Counted from the stretch's first letter, positions 1 to 5,216 are shown. The stretch is DNA of 5,902 nucleotides from an uncultured Lachnospiraceae bacterium (GCA_910584965.1 CAJUDZ010000066.1:1-5902), one strand, 5' to 3'. The notes: generated from the letters alone by a model not told the origin. Numbers and translations are program-made.

Positions 1-75
1 GGCAGCGGCGATTACAAGAATGCTTCGCATTCTCCCCTGAAATGGTTTCTGCTACAGCAATTTCCTATAAAATAA
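1..75 (+). CDS. Possible C-terminal tail of an upstream gene (partial)
   Basis: Frame 1 is open from the left edge to a TAA at 73-75 and encodes about 24 residues ending in the hydrophobic and basic stretch WFLLQQFPIK. It ends 35 bp before the start of the membrane protein gene and lies on the same strand, so the two could be co-transcribed. The piece is too short to assign to a family. A second frame is open to a TGA at 84-86, so which frame is coding, if either, is not settled by the sequence shown. Confidence 0.3.
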   Translation, partial: GSGDYKNASHSPLKWFLLQQFPIK

Positions 76-78
76 AAA

Positions 79-98
79 ATGTCTGACGGTGCAGACAT
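79..98. repeat. Small perfect inverted repeat before the membrane protein RBS
   Basis: ATGTCTG (79-85) and CAGACAT (92-98) form a perfect 7-bp stem around a 6-nt loop, directly in front of the GAGG ribosome binding site. On the minus strand the hairpin would be followed by TTTTTTATTTTA, the layout of an intrinsic terminator, but no minus-strand gene reads into it. On the plus strand it has no T tract. It may be a translation-modulating hairpin, a fossil terminator or chance. Confidence 0.3.
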
Positions 99-110
99 GT
101 GAGGACAGAA

Positions 111-2432
111 ATGAATACAATGAAACGATCTATGAAACTATCAAAGAAAATATGGATATGTATCTTCATCACGGAACTTTTACTGGCAGGAATATTTTAT
201 GTTTTCCAAAGCAGAAAGGAAACCACGGAACTGAACTTTACGCAGGAAGAACTGATATATGAATCCGGTGAAAGCGGGGCTTATCTTGACTTTTCCTCCG
301 AGCACAGCTATATCATGTCGCCGGAATTTACGCTTCCGCCCGGACTGTATACCATCGAAGCAGACTATGAACGGTCCGCGCTTTCTTCGGTATCGTTAGA
401 ACTCTTTTATTCGGACGGACGCTATGATTCCGTCTTGAGCGGCCCGATTGCCCTTTCCGATGCCAATCATGCTTCCTGTGATTTCAGGGTAAAATATGCC
501 GACAGGCCAATACAGCTCCGGGGGCGCCTCAGCGGAGACGCCTGGGAAAATGACTATCTCCTGATCAGAAATATCAATATTATCCCTTCTCCGTATGGAA
601 CGCGGAACACTCTTTTTCAAACGGCGGCTTTCTTTTTATTACTGGATGCGCTGCTGCTTCTGTGGAGCCTGAAAGACAGACTCTTCATCGATGCGGAATC
701 CGTGAAGCATGTAAAAATCCTCTTGCTTCTGATCGCATTAAACAGCATTCCGCTTGCGGTAAACTATCTGTTTGCGGGACATGATCTGATTTTTCATCTT
801 TCAAGGCTGGAAGGCCTGAAGGCCGGGCTGGAAAGCGGTATGTTTCCGGTAAAAATACAGCCGGGCTGGCTCGGCGGACACGGCTATGCCGCTTCGCTCT
901 TCTACGGCGATCTGCTTCTGTATCCGTCCGCCCTGCTGCGGATCGCAGGATTGTCCATACAGACAGTCTACCGGTTTTATATACTTTGTGTAAACACGGC
1001 AACCGTACTGATTTCTTATTATTGTTTTTCCAGAATGAGCAGTAAAAACATCGGTCTCGTCTGTACCGCGCTGTATTCCCTGAATATCTACCGCCTTGTC
1101 TGCATCTATGACAGAGCCGCGGTCGGCGAATATACCGCAATGATTTTTATCCCGCTCGTTGTCTTTGGATTATGGAAGATTTATACGCTGCCTGAAGAAT
1201 CCAAAGAACACGGCAGAAGCTGGATTACGCTTGCAGCCGGATGCTGCGGCATTTTTCTGTCCCATATCATCACCACGGAAATGACCGCTTTTTTTGTCCT
1301 CCTTACCTGCGCCGTTTTATGGAAAAAAACGCTTCGTAAGAAAACATTCCTGACGCTGATCAAGGCCGCTGCCGCAACGCTCTGTCTTTCATTGTGGTTT
1401 TTTGTTCCATTACTGGACTATATGATAAGCGGCGGCTTCTTTTCGTCAGGCGATTTCGTATACTATCGCATGGAAGACCGAAGCGCCTTTTTGGCACAAT
1501 TCTTTATGATGGACTATGCCATCGCCGAAGGCTCTCATAATGCCACGCTCGGCGCCGCCGGCGAAATGCCGCTGACCCTCGGCTATGCGTCTCTTCTGGT
1601 GCTCGCTTACTGGTTCGTTTCCTGTGCCGGCCAAAAAAGAGAGCCCGGAGAGCGAAAAGAAGAATACCTGATCGTTTTTCTGACGCTTTTGAGCCTGATC
1701 ATGACGACAACGCTGTTTCCCTATGCCTGGACAGCCAGAAATCTGCCGTTTTTAAAATCCGTGATCGGTACGATTCAGTATCCCTGGCGTTTTCTCACCA
1801 TCGCCGGCATATTATGCGCTTACCTGTTATGTATGATTTTGCGGAAAACATGGATAGATCATCATGCGAAAAAAATACTATCCGGACTGCTGATCGGCAT
1901 ATCTCTCTTTCAGGCCTTGTCTTATATGAGCAAGTGCCTGAACGGATTCGATGTTTATAACGTTTATCAAAGCGGAAATATATCCGGTTACGATGTATTA
2001 AACGGCGAATACCTTCCGGCCGGCGTAAACCGGGATACAATCCGGGAAACGCTTACGGACCGGCTGACTTATGACGCGGACAGCATTCAGGTAGACGAAT
2101 GGCACAGGGAAAATCATACGGTGGCCGCCACCCTCACAAACAATACCGACGAAGTAAAACAGGTCGAAGTGCCTCTCCTCCTATATAAAGGCTATCATGC
2201 GGTTACCGACAGCGGCGAACAGCTTGCCATATCGCCCGGCGAATCCTTCCGAATCTCCGTCGCCGTTCCGGCCAATTTTACGGGAAGCATCCGGGTTGCC
2301 TTCCGGGAACCGTGGTACTGGCGCGCGAGCGAGCTGGTTTCCCTGCTTTCCCTGACAGGCCTGATCGTTTTGACACGGCACGGCAGGCGAGCCGAAAAGA
2401 AAGCGGGAACTCTGCGGCCGGACAGCCAGTAA
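111..2432 (+). CDS. Large polytopic membrane protein, YfhO / GT-C-like
   Basis: This encodes a 773-residue membrane protein. The ATG at 111 is preferred because GAGG (101-104) lies 6 nt upstream; a GTG at 99 in frame would add four residues but lacks its own site. Residues ~14-32 form a first transmembrane helix after a lysine-rich cytoplasmic tip. Residues ~40-165 are a hydrophilic, probably beta-rich domain outside the membrane. From ~168 on come a dozen or so hydrophobic helices, with the polar motif GHDLIFHLSR near 223-232 after the third. A soluble beta-type domain (~660-740) precedes a last helix and a basic tail. The acidic/His motif after an early helix, the helix count and the C-terminal beta domain match clostridial proteins annotated as YfhO-like or 6-pyruvoyl-tetrahydropterin-synthase-related membrane proteins, which resemble GT-C glycosyltransferases. 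By inference it modifies or moves an envelope glycan; the substrate is unknown. No clear terminator follows it. Confidence 0.85.
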   Translation: MNTMKRSMKLSKKIWICIFITELLLAGIFYVFQSRKETTELNFTQEELIYESGESGAYLDFSSEHSYIMSPEFTLPPGLYTIEADYERSALSSVSLELFYSDGRYDSVLSGPIALSDANHASCDFRVKYADRPIQLRGRLSGDAWENDYLLIRNINIIPSPYGTRNTLFQTAAFFLLLDALLLLWSLKDRLFIDAESVKHVKILLLLIALNSIPLAVNYLFAGHDLIFHLSRLEGLKAGLESGMFPVKIQPGWLGGHGYAASLFYGDLLLYPSALLRIAGLSIQTVYRFYILCVNTATVLISYYCFSRMSSKNIGLVCTALYSLNIYRLVCIYDRAAVGEYTAMIFIPLVVFGLWKIYTLPEESKEHGRSWITLAAGCCGIFLSHIITTEMTAFFVLLTCAVLWKKTLRKKTFLTLIKAAAATLCLSLWFFVPLLDYMISGGFFSSGDFVYYRMEDRSAFLAQFFMMDYAIAEGSHNATLGAAGEMPLTLGYASLLVLAYWFVSCAGQKREPGERKEEYLIVFLTLLSLIMTTTLFPYAWTARNLPFLKSVIGTIQYPWRFLTIAGILCAYLLCMILRKTWIDHHAKKILSGLLIGISLFQALSYMSKCLNGFDVYNVYQSGNISGYDVLNGEYLPAGVNRDTIRETLTDRLTYDADSIQVDEWHRENHTVAATLTNNTDEVKQVEVPLLLYKGYHAVTDSGEQLAISPGESFRISVAVPANFTGSIRVAFREPWYWRASELVSLLSLTGLIVLTRHGRRAEKKAGTLRPDSQ

Positions 2433-2584
2433 GCGGCTGACGGCCAAAGGCTGAAAAGCTAAAAAAATCGAAAAACCAAGACTAAAAGGCCAACCGGCTG
2501 AAGGTTGAACAGCGAAGACGGAAAAGCAACTGAAAAACCAACTGAAAAACCAACTGAAAAAACTGAAAAAACAAAAGAAAATGC
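2433..2584. other. A-rich repetitive intergenic spacer
   Basis: About 150 bp between the membrane protein stop and the tRNA promoter. The plus strand is strongly purine and A rich, with many variants of the short words GGCTGAA, CTGAAAA and AAAACC. No plausible gene, ribosome binding site or plus-strand T tract was found. The minus-strand reading frame through it is a run of Phe, Ser and Trp codons produced by the repeats and is not credible as a protein. Confidence 0.6.
2528..2573. repeat. 12-bp tandem repeat AACTGAAAAACC
   Basis: Two exact copies of AACTGAAAAACC (2528-2539, 2540-2551) are followed by AACTGAAAAA (2552-2561) and a further overlapping AACTGAAAAAAC variant ending near 2573. It is a small slippage-type microsatellite directly upstream of the -35 box of the tRNA promoter. 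Copy number could differ between strains. The A tracts, spaced about one helical turn apart, could bend the DNA upstream of the promoter, which is inference. Confidence 0.8.
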
Positions 2585-2613
2585 TTGACATTTTCCCAAA
2601 AATTATATATAAT
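2585..2613 (+). promoter_or_regulatory. Consensus sigma-70/sigma-A promoter for tRNA-Arg
   Basis: TTGACA (2585-2590) and TATAAT (2608-2613) are perfect consensus boxes with an ideal 17-bp spacer. The expected transcription start is near 2620, about 26 nt upstream of the mature tRNA 5' end. A perfect promoter of this kind is typical of stable RNA genes. The A-rich tract just upstream could act as an UP element. Confidence 0.93.
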
Positions 2614-2623
2614 TGCATGTGTT

Positions 2624-2641
2624 GTGAGAACTTTATCTCAC
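2624..2641 (+). other. Hairpin in the tRNA 5' leader
   Basis: GTGAGA (2624-2629) and TCTCAC (2636-2641) form a perfect 6-bp stem with the loop ACTTTA. It starts a few bases after the predicted transcription start and ends 4 nt before the mature tRNA. It probably folds in the precursor and is removed by RNase P with the leader; a role in stability or processing is inference. Confidence 0.55.
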
Positions 2642-2645
2642 CAAT

Positions 2646-2719
2646 GTGCGCTTAGCTCAGCTGGATAGAGCGTTTGGCTACGGACCAAAAGGTCGGGGGT
2701 TCGAATCCTCTAGCGCACG
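2646..2719 (+). tRNA. tRNA-Arg (anticodon ACG)
   Basis: A complete 74-nt cloverleaf. The acceptor stem GTGCGCT/AGCGCAC (2646-2652, 2712-2718) is perfectly paired. The D stem is GCTC/GAGC with GGA in the loop, where the A fits the A20 arginine identity element. The anticodon stem TTTGG/CCAAA holds the loop CTACGGA with anticodon ACG at 2680-2682. The variable loop is AGGTC and the T arm is GGGGG-TTCGAAT-CCTCT with two G-U pairs. The discriminator is G2719 and CCA is not encoded. In bacteria this tRNA reads CGU, CGC and CGA after the first anticodon base is deaminated to inosine by TadA. A consensus promoter lies upstream and a tandem repeat overlaps its 3' end. Confidence 0.97.
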
Positions 2720-2785
2720 TTTTTTGTGCGGTTGCGCACGTGATGTAGTGCGGTTGCGCACGTGATGTAGTGCGGTTGCGCACGT
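2713..2785. repeat. 22-bp tandem repeat starting in the tRNA 3' end
   Basis: The pattern is GCGCACGT, a 5-6 nt spacer, then GTGCGGTT. The first copy (2713-2733) begins inside the tRNA acceptor arm and has a TTTTT spacer. Copies two and three (2734-2755, 2756-2777) are identical to each other with spacer GATGTA. A last partial copy is GCGCACGT (2778-2785). GCGCACGT thus recurs at steps of 21, 22 and 22 bp. Each junction GTGCG-GTTG-CGCAC is itself a 5-bp hairpin, and GTGCG is also the 5' end of the tRNA. Origin by slippage, by repeated site-specific integration and excision, or by repair are all possible. Confidence 0.85.
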
Positions 2786-2798
2786 AACTTTTCTGAGA

Positions 2799-2845
2799 GG
2801 CGGAAATGCTGATAAAACAGGCATTTTCGCCATTTTTCTTTTTCA
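2799..2845 (+). terminator. Rho-independent terminator of the tRNA transcript
   Basis: GGCGGAAATGC (2799-2809) pairs with GCATTTTCGCC (2821-2831) over 11 bp with one G-U pair, around an 11-nt loop, and is followed by the T-rich tract ATTTTTCTTTTTCATTTTC. No T tract follows on the other strand, so it acts on the plus strand only. It should end transcription from the tRNA promoter after the repeat array, so the array is likely part of the primary transcript. Confidence 0.88.
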
Positions 2846-2866
2846 TTTTCTACATAAAAGTTTTAT

Positions 2867-2895
2867 TTGCTATAAGATTTTTATCGGGATATAAT
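2867..2895 (+). promoter_or_regulatory. Likely promoter for the PIN-gene remnant
   Basis: TTGCTA (2867-2872, four of six consensus bases) and TATAAT (2890-2895, perfect) are 17 bp apart, just after the tRNA terminator. The start would be near 2902, giving a short leader before the small ORF at 2937. The surrounding DNA is very AT rich, so chance matches are possible, but spacing and position fit a promoter for the small ORF and PIN remnant. Confidence 0.6.
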
Positions 2896-2936
2896 ATAAA
2901 TATAATAATCGTTGAAACGTCAAGACAGGTGACGAT

Positions 2937-3005
2937 ATGCCGGCAAAATATGCAGACCCAAGTTTGCGTGCGCAGGGAGAAACAATACGGGAGGACATAA
3001 TTTGA
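2937..3005 (+). CDS. Tiny ORF (22 aa) overlapping the PIN remnant start
   Basis: ATG at 2937 follows AGGTGA (2927-2932) by 4 nt and opens a 22-codon frame, MPAKYADPSLRAQGETIRED plus two isoleucines, ending with TGA at 3003-3005. The stop overlaps the TTG start of the PIN remnant by two bases, the arrangement typical of toxin-antitoxin pairs and leader peptides. By position it could be a remnant antitoxin or a translational coupler. I do not recognise the sequence, and it is short enough to be chance. Confidence 0.35.
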   Translation: MPAKYADPSLRAQGETIREDII

Positions 3006-3088
3006 GGATTTATCTTGATATGTGTTGCTATAACAGACCATACGATGACCAGTCACAGCTAAAAGTTGCTATGGAAACCCATTCTTGA
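3002..3088 (+). pseudogene. Truncated PIN-domain protein (5' fragment)
   Basis: A TTG start at 3002 lies 7 nt after a clear GGAGG (2990-2994). The 28 codons read LRIYLDMCCYNRPYDDQ and continue with QLKVAMET before TGA at 3086. This matches the N-terminus of clostridial PIN-domain proteins, in which the first beta strand carries a metal-binding Asp (residue 6 here), followed by a CC-NRP-DDQ signature. Intact family members are well over 100 residues; the remaining acidic active-site residues are absent, so no nuclease can be made. PIN proteins are Mg2+-dependent RNases, often toxins of type II systems, but an antitoxin is not identified here. The break falls near 3080, where the sequence turns AT rich and leads into an unrelated gene. 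It is a remnant by deletion or insertion. Confidence 0.7.
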
Positions 3089-3121
3089 AAAATATAATCG
3101 GAATTTATTGAGGTGAGACTT

Positions 3122-3415
3122 ATGAAATATGCAAAGGAAGAAGTACAAATAGAGGGATTGAAAACATATATTTTTACCCCTGAAAACGCTAAGCTGTTTC
3201 TGTCTGATATCGATCTCATAGAAGAATTTAATTTGTCAGTTGTTTATATAAAAGGCTTTCAATACAATATTGATGTAGCTGAACATCATTTTGATAAACA
3301 TCTGTTTCCGACTATATTTTGTCATAAAGATCGTTGGTATTCTTCTTTGTGTGTCCGAATTGGTGAAAGCTATATTGATGTAAAATATCACGAAAAATGG
3401 TTTTGTCGCTGGTGA
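3122..3415 (+). CDS. Unrecognised 97-residue protein
   Basis: ATG at 3122 lies 5 nt after GAGGTGA (3110-3116); a GTG at 3113 in frame falls inside that site and is less likely. The protein is 97 residues, soluble, mixed charge, rich in Tyr, Phe, Ile and His, with no signal peptide, membrane helix or obvious metal motif. It ends WFCRW. I do not recognise the family. The coding sequence is visibly more AT rich than the membrane protein gene and than tnpV, suggesting a separate origin. It starts 33 bp after the PIN remnant stop and ends at the edge of a large inverted repeat, so its C-terminus could be original or truncated. A TATAAT at 3093-3098 might serve as its -10 box, but no matching -35 box at proper spacing is seen. 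Confidence 0.65.
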   Translation: MKYAKEEVQIEGLKTYIFTPENAKLFLSDIDLIEEFNLSVVYIKGFQYNIDVAEHHFDKHLFPTIFCHKDRWYSSLCVRIGESYIDVKYHEKWFCRW

Positions 3416-3416
3416 T

Positions 3417-3485
3417 ATATGCTCTAAATGACTTCTTAATCACGAGATTTTTTCATGGTTAGTGAAGGACACATTTAGAGCATAT
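3417..3485. repeat. Large inverted repeat with 14-bp perfect arms
   Basis: ATATGCTCTAAATG (3417-3430) and CATTTAGAGCATAT (3472-3485) are perfect inverted copies separated by 41 bp. The spacer itself can fold: CTTC (3432-3435) with GAAG (3464-3467), then TTAATCA (3436-3442) with TGGTTAG (3456-3462) through wobble pairs and one bulged T. The whole 69 nt can form one long hairpin. It starts one base after the stop of the upstream gene and ends 7 nt before the AAGGAGG of the recombinase remnant. No T tract follows, so a simple terminator is unlikely. An operator, an attenuating leader structure, or a recombinase binding site or element end are possible. Confidence 0.8.
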
Positions 3486-3507
3486 TTCATGTAAGGAGGC
3501 AGACGCT

Positions 3508-3663
3508 ATGACAAAAACCAAAATCACTCCATTATACGAGAGGTTGAGCCGTGACGATGAATTGAATGGGGAATCCAACTCCATCAGCAACCAAGAGTTA
3601 ATATGTAAAGGGTGGTTTCTGCCATCTAATACATATGACTGCGGCTCATTTGTGGTAAATTGA
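3508..3663 (+). pseudogene. Truncated large serine recombinase (5' fragment, Tn4451/TnpX type)
   Basis: ATG at 3508 follows a perfect AAGGAGG (3493-3499) by 8 nt. The first ~29 residues, beginning MTKTKITPLYERLSRDDELN and then GESNSISNQ, are the standard N-terminus of Firmicute large serine recombinases. The Y-x-R-x-S motif is present, with the nucleophilic serine at residue 14. After Gln29 the frame runs into unrelated sequence and stops at 3661-3663. Intact family members are about 500 residues, so nearly all of the catalytic domain and the whole DNA-binding region are missing. The protein cannot recombine DNA. The sequence between the break (about 3595) and tnpV belongs to a different piece of DNA. 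TnpX-type enzymes move Tn4451-like elements, which fits the tnpV gene downstream, but the two may come from different elements. Confidence 0.82.
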
Positions 3664-3734
3664 AAAGCAGTTGTAAGAAAGGAGTCAAAAATCCTTATAA
3701 CCGCTGGAAATCAACACAAAAGGAGCTGAATTTT

Positions 3735-4109
3735 ATGAAAACTATCTTTGAAGAAATGGGCGGTACATACCGTCAAGTGGGCGATTATTTCATTCCCAAC
3801 ATTACTTTGCCGGATGACGGCGAATATCAGATAGGCAAATACGGGCGTATGAGCCGCAGCTATCTGAAAGAGTACCGTAAAATCCTCTACAACAACTATG
3901 TTCTGGAGGGAACGCTGTTCAGGCATTTAGATGAAATCGATCAAGCTTGCAACGAGCGCATTGAAAACATCGTTTCTGCTATGGCAAAGCAGGAAGGCGT
4001 AACTGAAGCGCTCAAAGCGGCTGATCAAATAGAATGGGTGCGCCGTATGAACAGTATCCGTAACCGTGCGGAGGAAATCGTTCTGCACGAATTGGTATAT
4101 GATCTGTAA
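3735..4109 (+). CDS. tnpV: TnpV, transposon-encoded accessory protein
   Basis: A complete 124-residue protein. ATG at 3735 is preceded by AGGAG (3721-3725) at a 9-nt spacing; the frame is open further upstream to a TTG at 3660, but that extension looks non-coding. The N-terminus KTIFEEMGGTYRQVGDYFIP followed by NITLPDD, and the C-terminal EWVRRMNSIRNRAEEIV, match TnpV of Tn4451-like elements and their relatives in Clostridia. The middle is rich in charged helices, including an SYLKEYRKILYNN segment. TnpV is not required for transposition in the known element, and its role is not established. Family members are about 120 residues, so this copy is full length. It is the only intact transposon gene seen here, since the recombinase upstream is destroyed. 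Confidence 0.88.
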   Translation: MKTIFEEMGGTYRQVGDYFIPNITLPDDGEYQIGKYGRMSRSYLKEYRKILYNNYVLEGTLFRHLDEIDQACNERIENIVSAMAKQEGVTEALKAADQIEWVRRMNSIRNRAEEIVLHELVYDL

Positions 4110-4119
4110 ACCTGATACA

Positions 4120-4166
4120 AAAGCCCCACACTTCTGACAATAAAATCGGAAGCGTGGGGTTTCCTG
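4120..4166. terminator. Shared bidirectional terminator between tnpV and rhuM
   Basis: CCCCACACTTCTGA (4124-4137) pairs with TCGGAAGCGTGGGG (4146-4159) over 14 positions with one A-C mismatch and one G-U pair, around an 8-nt loop. On the plus strand the stem is followed by TTTCCTGATTTATTTTGTTTG, and on the minus strand by CTTTTGT. It starts 14 nt after the tnpV stop and ends just before the rhuM stop, so it serves both convergent units. Confidence 0.88.
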
Positions 4167-4168
4167 AT

Positions 4169-5203
4169 TTATTTTGTTTGTTTACTGTTTTCTTCGATAT
4201 TTGCCACAAGACGGTCGAAATCACTCTGATATGTCCTGTCCTGCAAAACACGGAATTTTTCAAATTCACTTTCTGCAAACGCCTTTGCGATGGCAGCGGT
4301 CACTTTGCCTTTGTCATGTAAAATATCTTCTTCGTTGAACTGGAGGAACGCATCCAAACGATTAACCCAATCCTGCATATACATGATATTTCCCCGTCGT
4401 GCCTGTCTTTCGGCATAGTCCAGATACATTGTCACGATCTCATTCAGATTTATCATTTCTTCTTCATTTAAGTAGTTTTTGGCGATTGAAACATCCGACT
4501 TGCGAATACGCCCCTGCGGAGCATTTTTCCAAGTTGTCAAGCCCATGTTTGGTTTTGTGCTATCGGCTCGTCCATAAACAATCTCAGCCGCCGTATGATG
4601 AGTGACAGCGTAATGAAGCTTATTCTGTACTGTGGCAAAAAACTCTTTTGTAACAGGACTGTTCACATCATAGTCAGCACTGCACTGGGAGTAAATGTCC
4701 GTGATTTTTTGATAAAAACGGCGCTCGCTGGAGCGAATATCACGAATACGCTCCAACTGTTCCTCAAAATAGTCCTTACCAAAGAGGTTTTCCGGTTCTC
4801 GCAGTCGTGCATCGTCCATCACATAGCCTTTAATAATAAATTCTTTTAATACTCGATTTGCCCAAATGCGGAACATCGTAGCCTTTTTAGAATTAACACG
4901 GTATCCGACAGCAATAATGGCATCCAGATTGTAATAGCTTGTATTGTACCGCTTGCCGTCTGCCGCAGTTGTTTCCATTTTGGAAACAACTGCTTCTTCC
5001 TGCAATTCACCGGATGCAAAAATATTTTTCAAATGTTTTGAAATAGCCGCCTTTTGCACTTCAAATAATTCTGCCATCTTTGCCTGCGTCAGCCACAAGT
5101 TTTCCTGATATAAAAGGATTTCAACCCGAACTTCACCATTATCAGTTTTATAAAACAGGATTTCCCTTGTTTCATAAGGAGTTAGCCCATATTCTTCGTT
5201 CAT
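4169..5203 (-). CDS. rhuM: RhuM-family protein
   Basis: A 344-residue protein of the RhuM (virulence protein RhuM / Fic-DOC associated) family, at the family's usual length. ATG at 5203 is chosen because AGGAAGG sits 8 nt upstream; an ATG at 5209 is only 2-3 nt from that site. Residues ~10-130 form the conserved RhuM domain: EILFYKT, then a helix-turn-helix-like WLTQAKMAELFEVQKAAISK (37-56), then YYNLDAIIAVGYRVNS (90-105) and FRIWANRVLKEF (111-122). A charged linker (~140-175) leads to a C-terminal half with FFATVQNKLHYAVTHHTAAE (188-207) and a helical end. The family was named from a Salmonella pathogenicity island gene; its biochemical function is unknown and it is common on mobile elements. 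It is cytoplasmic with no membrane segment. It follows the zinc-finger gene by 13 bp, with that gene's TAG stop abutting its ribosome binding site, so the two are probably co-transcribed and translationally coupled. Confidence 0.92.
   Translation of the reverse strand: MNEEYGLTPYETREILFYKTDNGEVRVEILLYQENLWLTQAKMAELFEVQKAAISKHLKNIFASGELQEEAVVSKMETTAADGKRYNTSYYNLDAIIAVGYRVNSKKATMFRIWANRVLKEFIIKGYVMDDARLREPENLFGKDYFEEQLERIRDIRSSERRFYQKITDIYSQCSADYDVNSPVTKEFFATVQNKLHYAVTHHTAAEIVYGRADSTKPNMGLTTWKNAPQGRIRKSDVSIAKNYLNEEEMINLNEIVTMYLDYAERQARRGNIMYMQDWVNRLDAFLQFNEEDILHDKGKVTAAIAKAFAESEFEKFRVLQDRTYQSDFDRLVANIEENSKQTK
4965..4993. repeat. Perfect 12-bp hairpin inside rhuM
   Basis: GCAGTTGTTTCC (4965-4976) and GGAAACAACTGC (4982-4993) are perfect inverted copies around a 5-nt loop. 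They lie within rhuM, at codons for AVVSKMETTA just after the helix-turn-helix-like region. Both arms are coding in an intact frame, so the hairpin may be a by-product of the protein sequence, or a DNA or mRNA structural element. Confidence 0.8.
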
Positions 5204-5216
5204 ATCCATTCCCTTC

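Noticed and set aside
685..1140. Minus-strand 151-codon frame
   Set aside because: An Arg-rich shadow of the membrane protein gene with no ribosome binding site or family resemblance.
2181..2618. Minus-strand 145-codon frame
   Set aside because: It lies opposite the end of the membrane protein gene, and its Phe/Ser/Trp-rich start is produced by the A-rich tandem repeats.
2713..2785. CRISPR array
   Set aside because: The repeats are 22 bp with no true unique spacers; the 5-6 nt between the conserved words are too short and are identical in two copies.
2652..2846. Minus-strand 64-codon frame
   Set aside because: It is read through the tRNA gene and its repeat array; the ARGFEPPTFWS-type peptide is the well-known spurious translation of a tRNA antisense strand.
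2806..3000. Plus-strand 64-codon frame
   Set aside because: It starts inside the hairpin of the tRNA terminator, has no ribosome binding site and runs through the promoter and small ORF region in another frame; its Phe/Ile-rich start comes from the T tract.
3592..3700. Minus-strand open frame opposite the recombinase remnant junction
   Set aside because: It is open for a few dozen codons but has no start codon with a ribosome binding site and resembles no family I know.
3660..3734. N-terminal extension of TnpV from TTG 3660
   Set aside because: The extension has no matching upstream ribosome binding site and does not resemble TnpV family starts, whereas ATG 3735 gives the canonical N-terminus.
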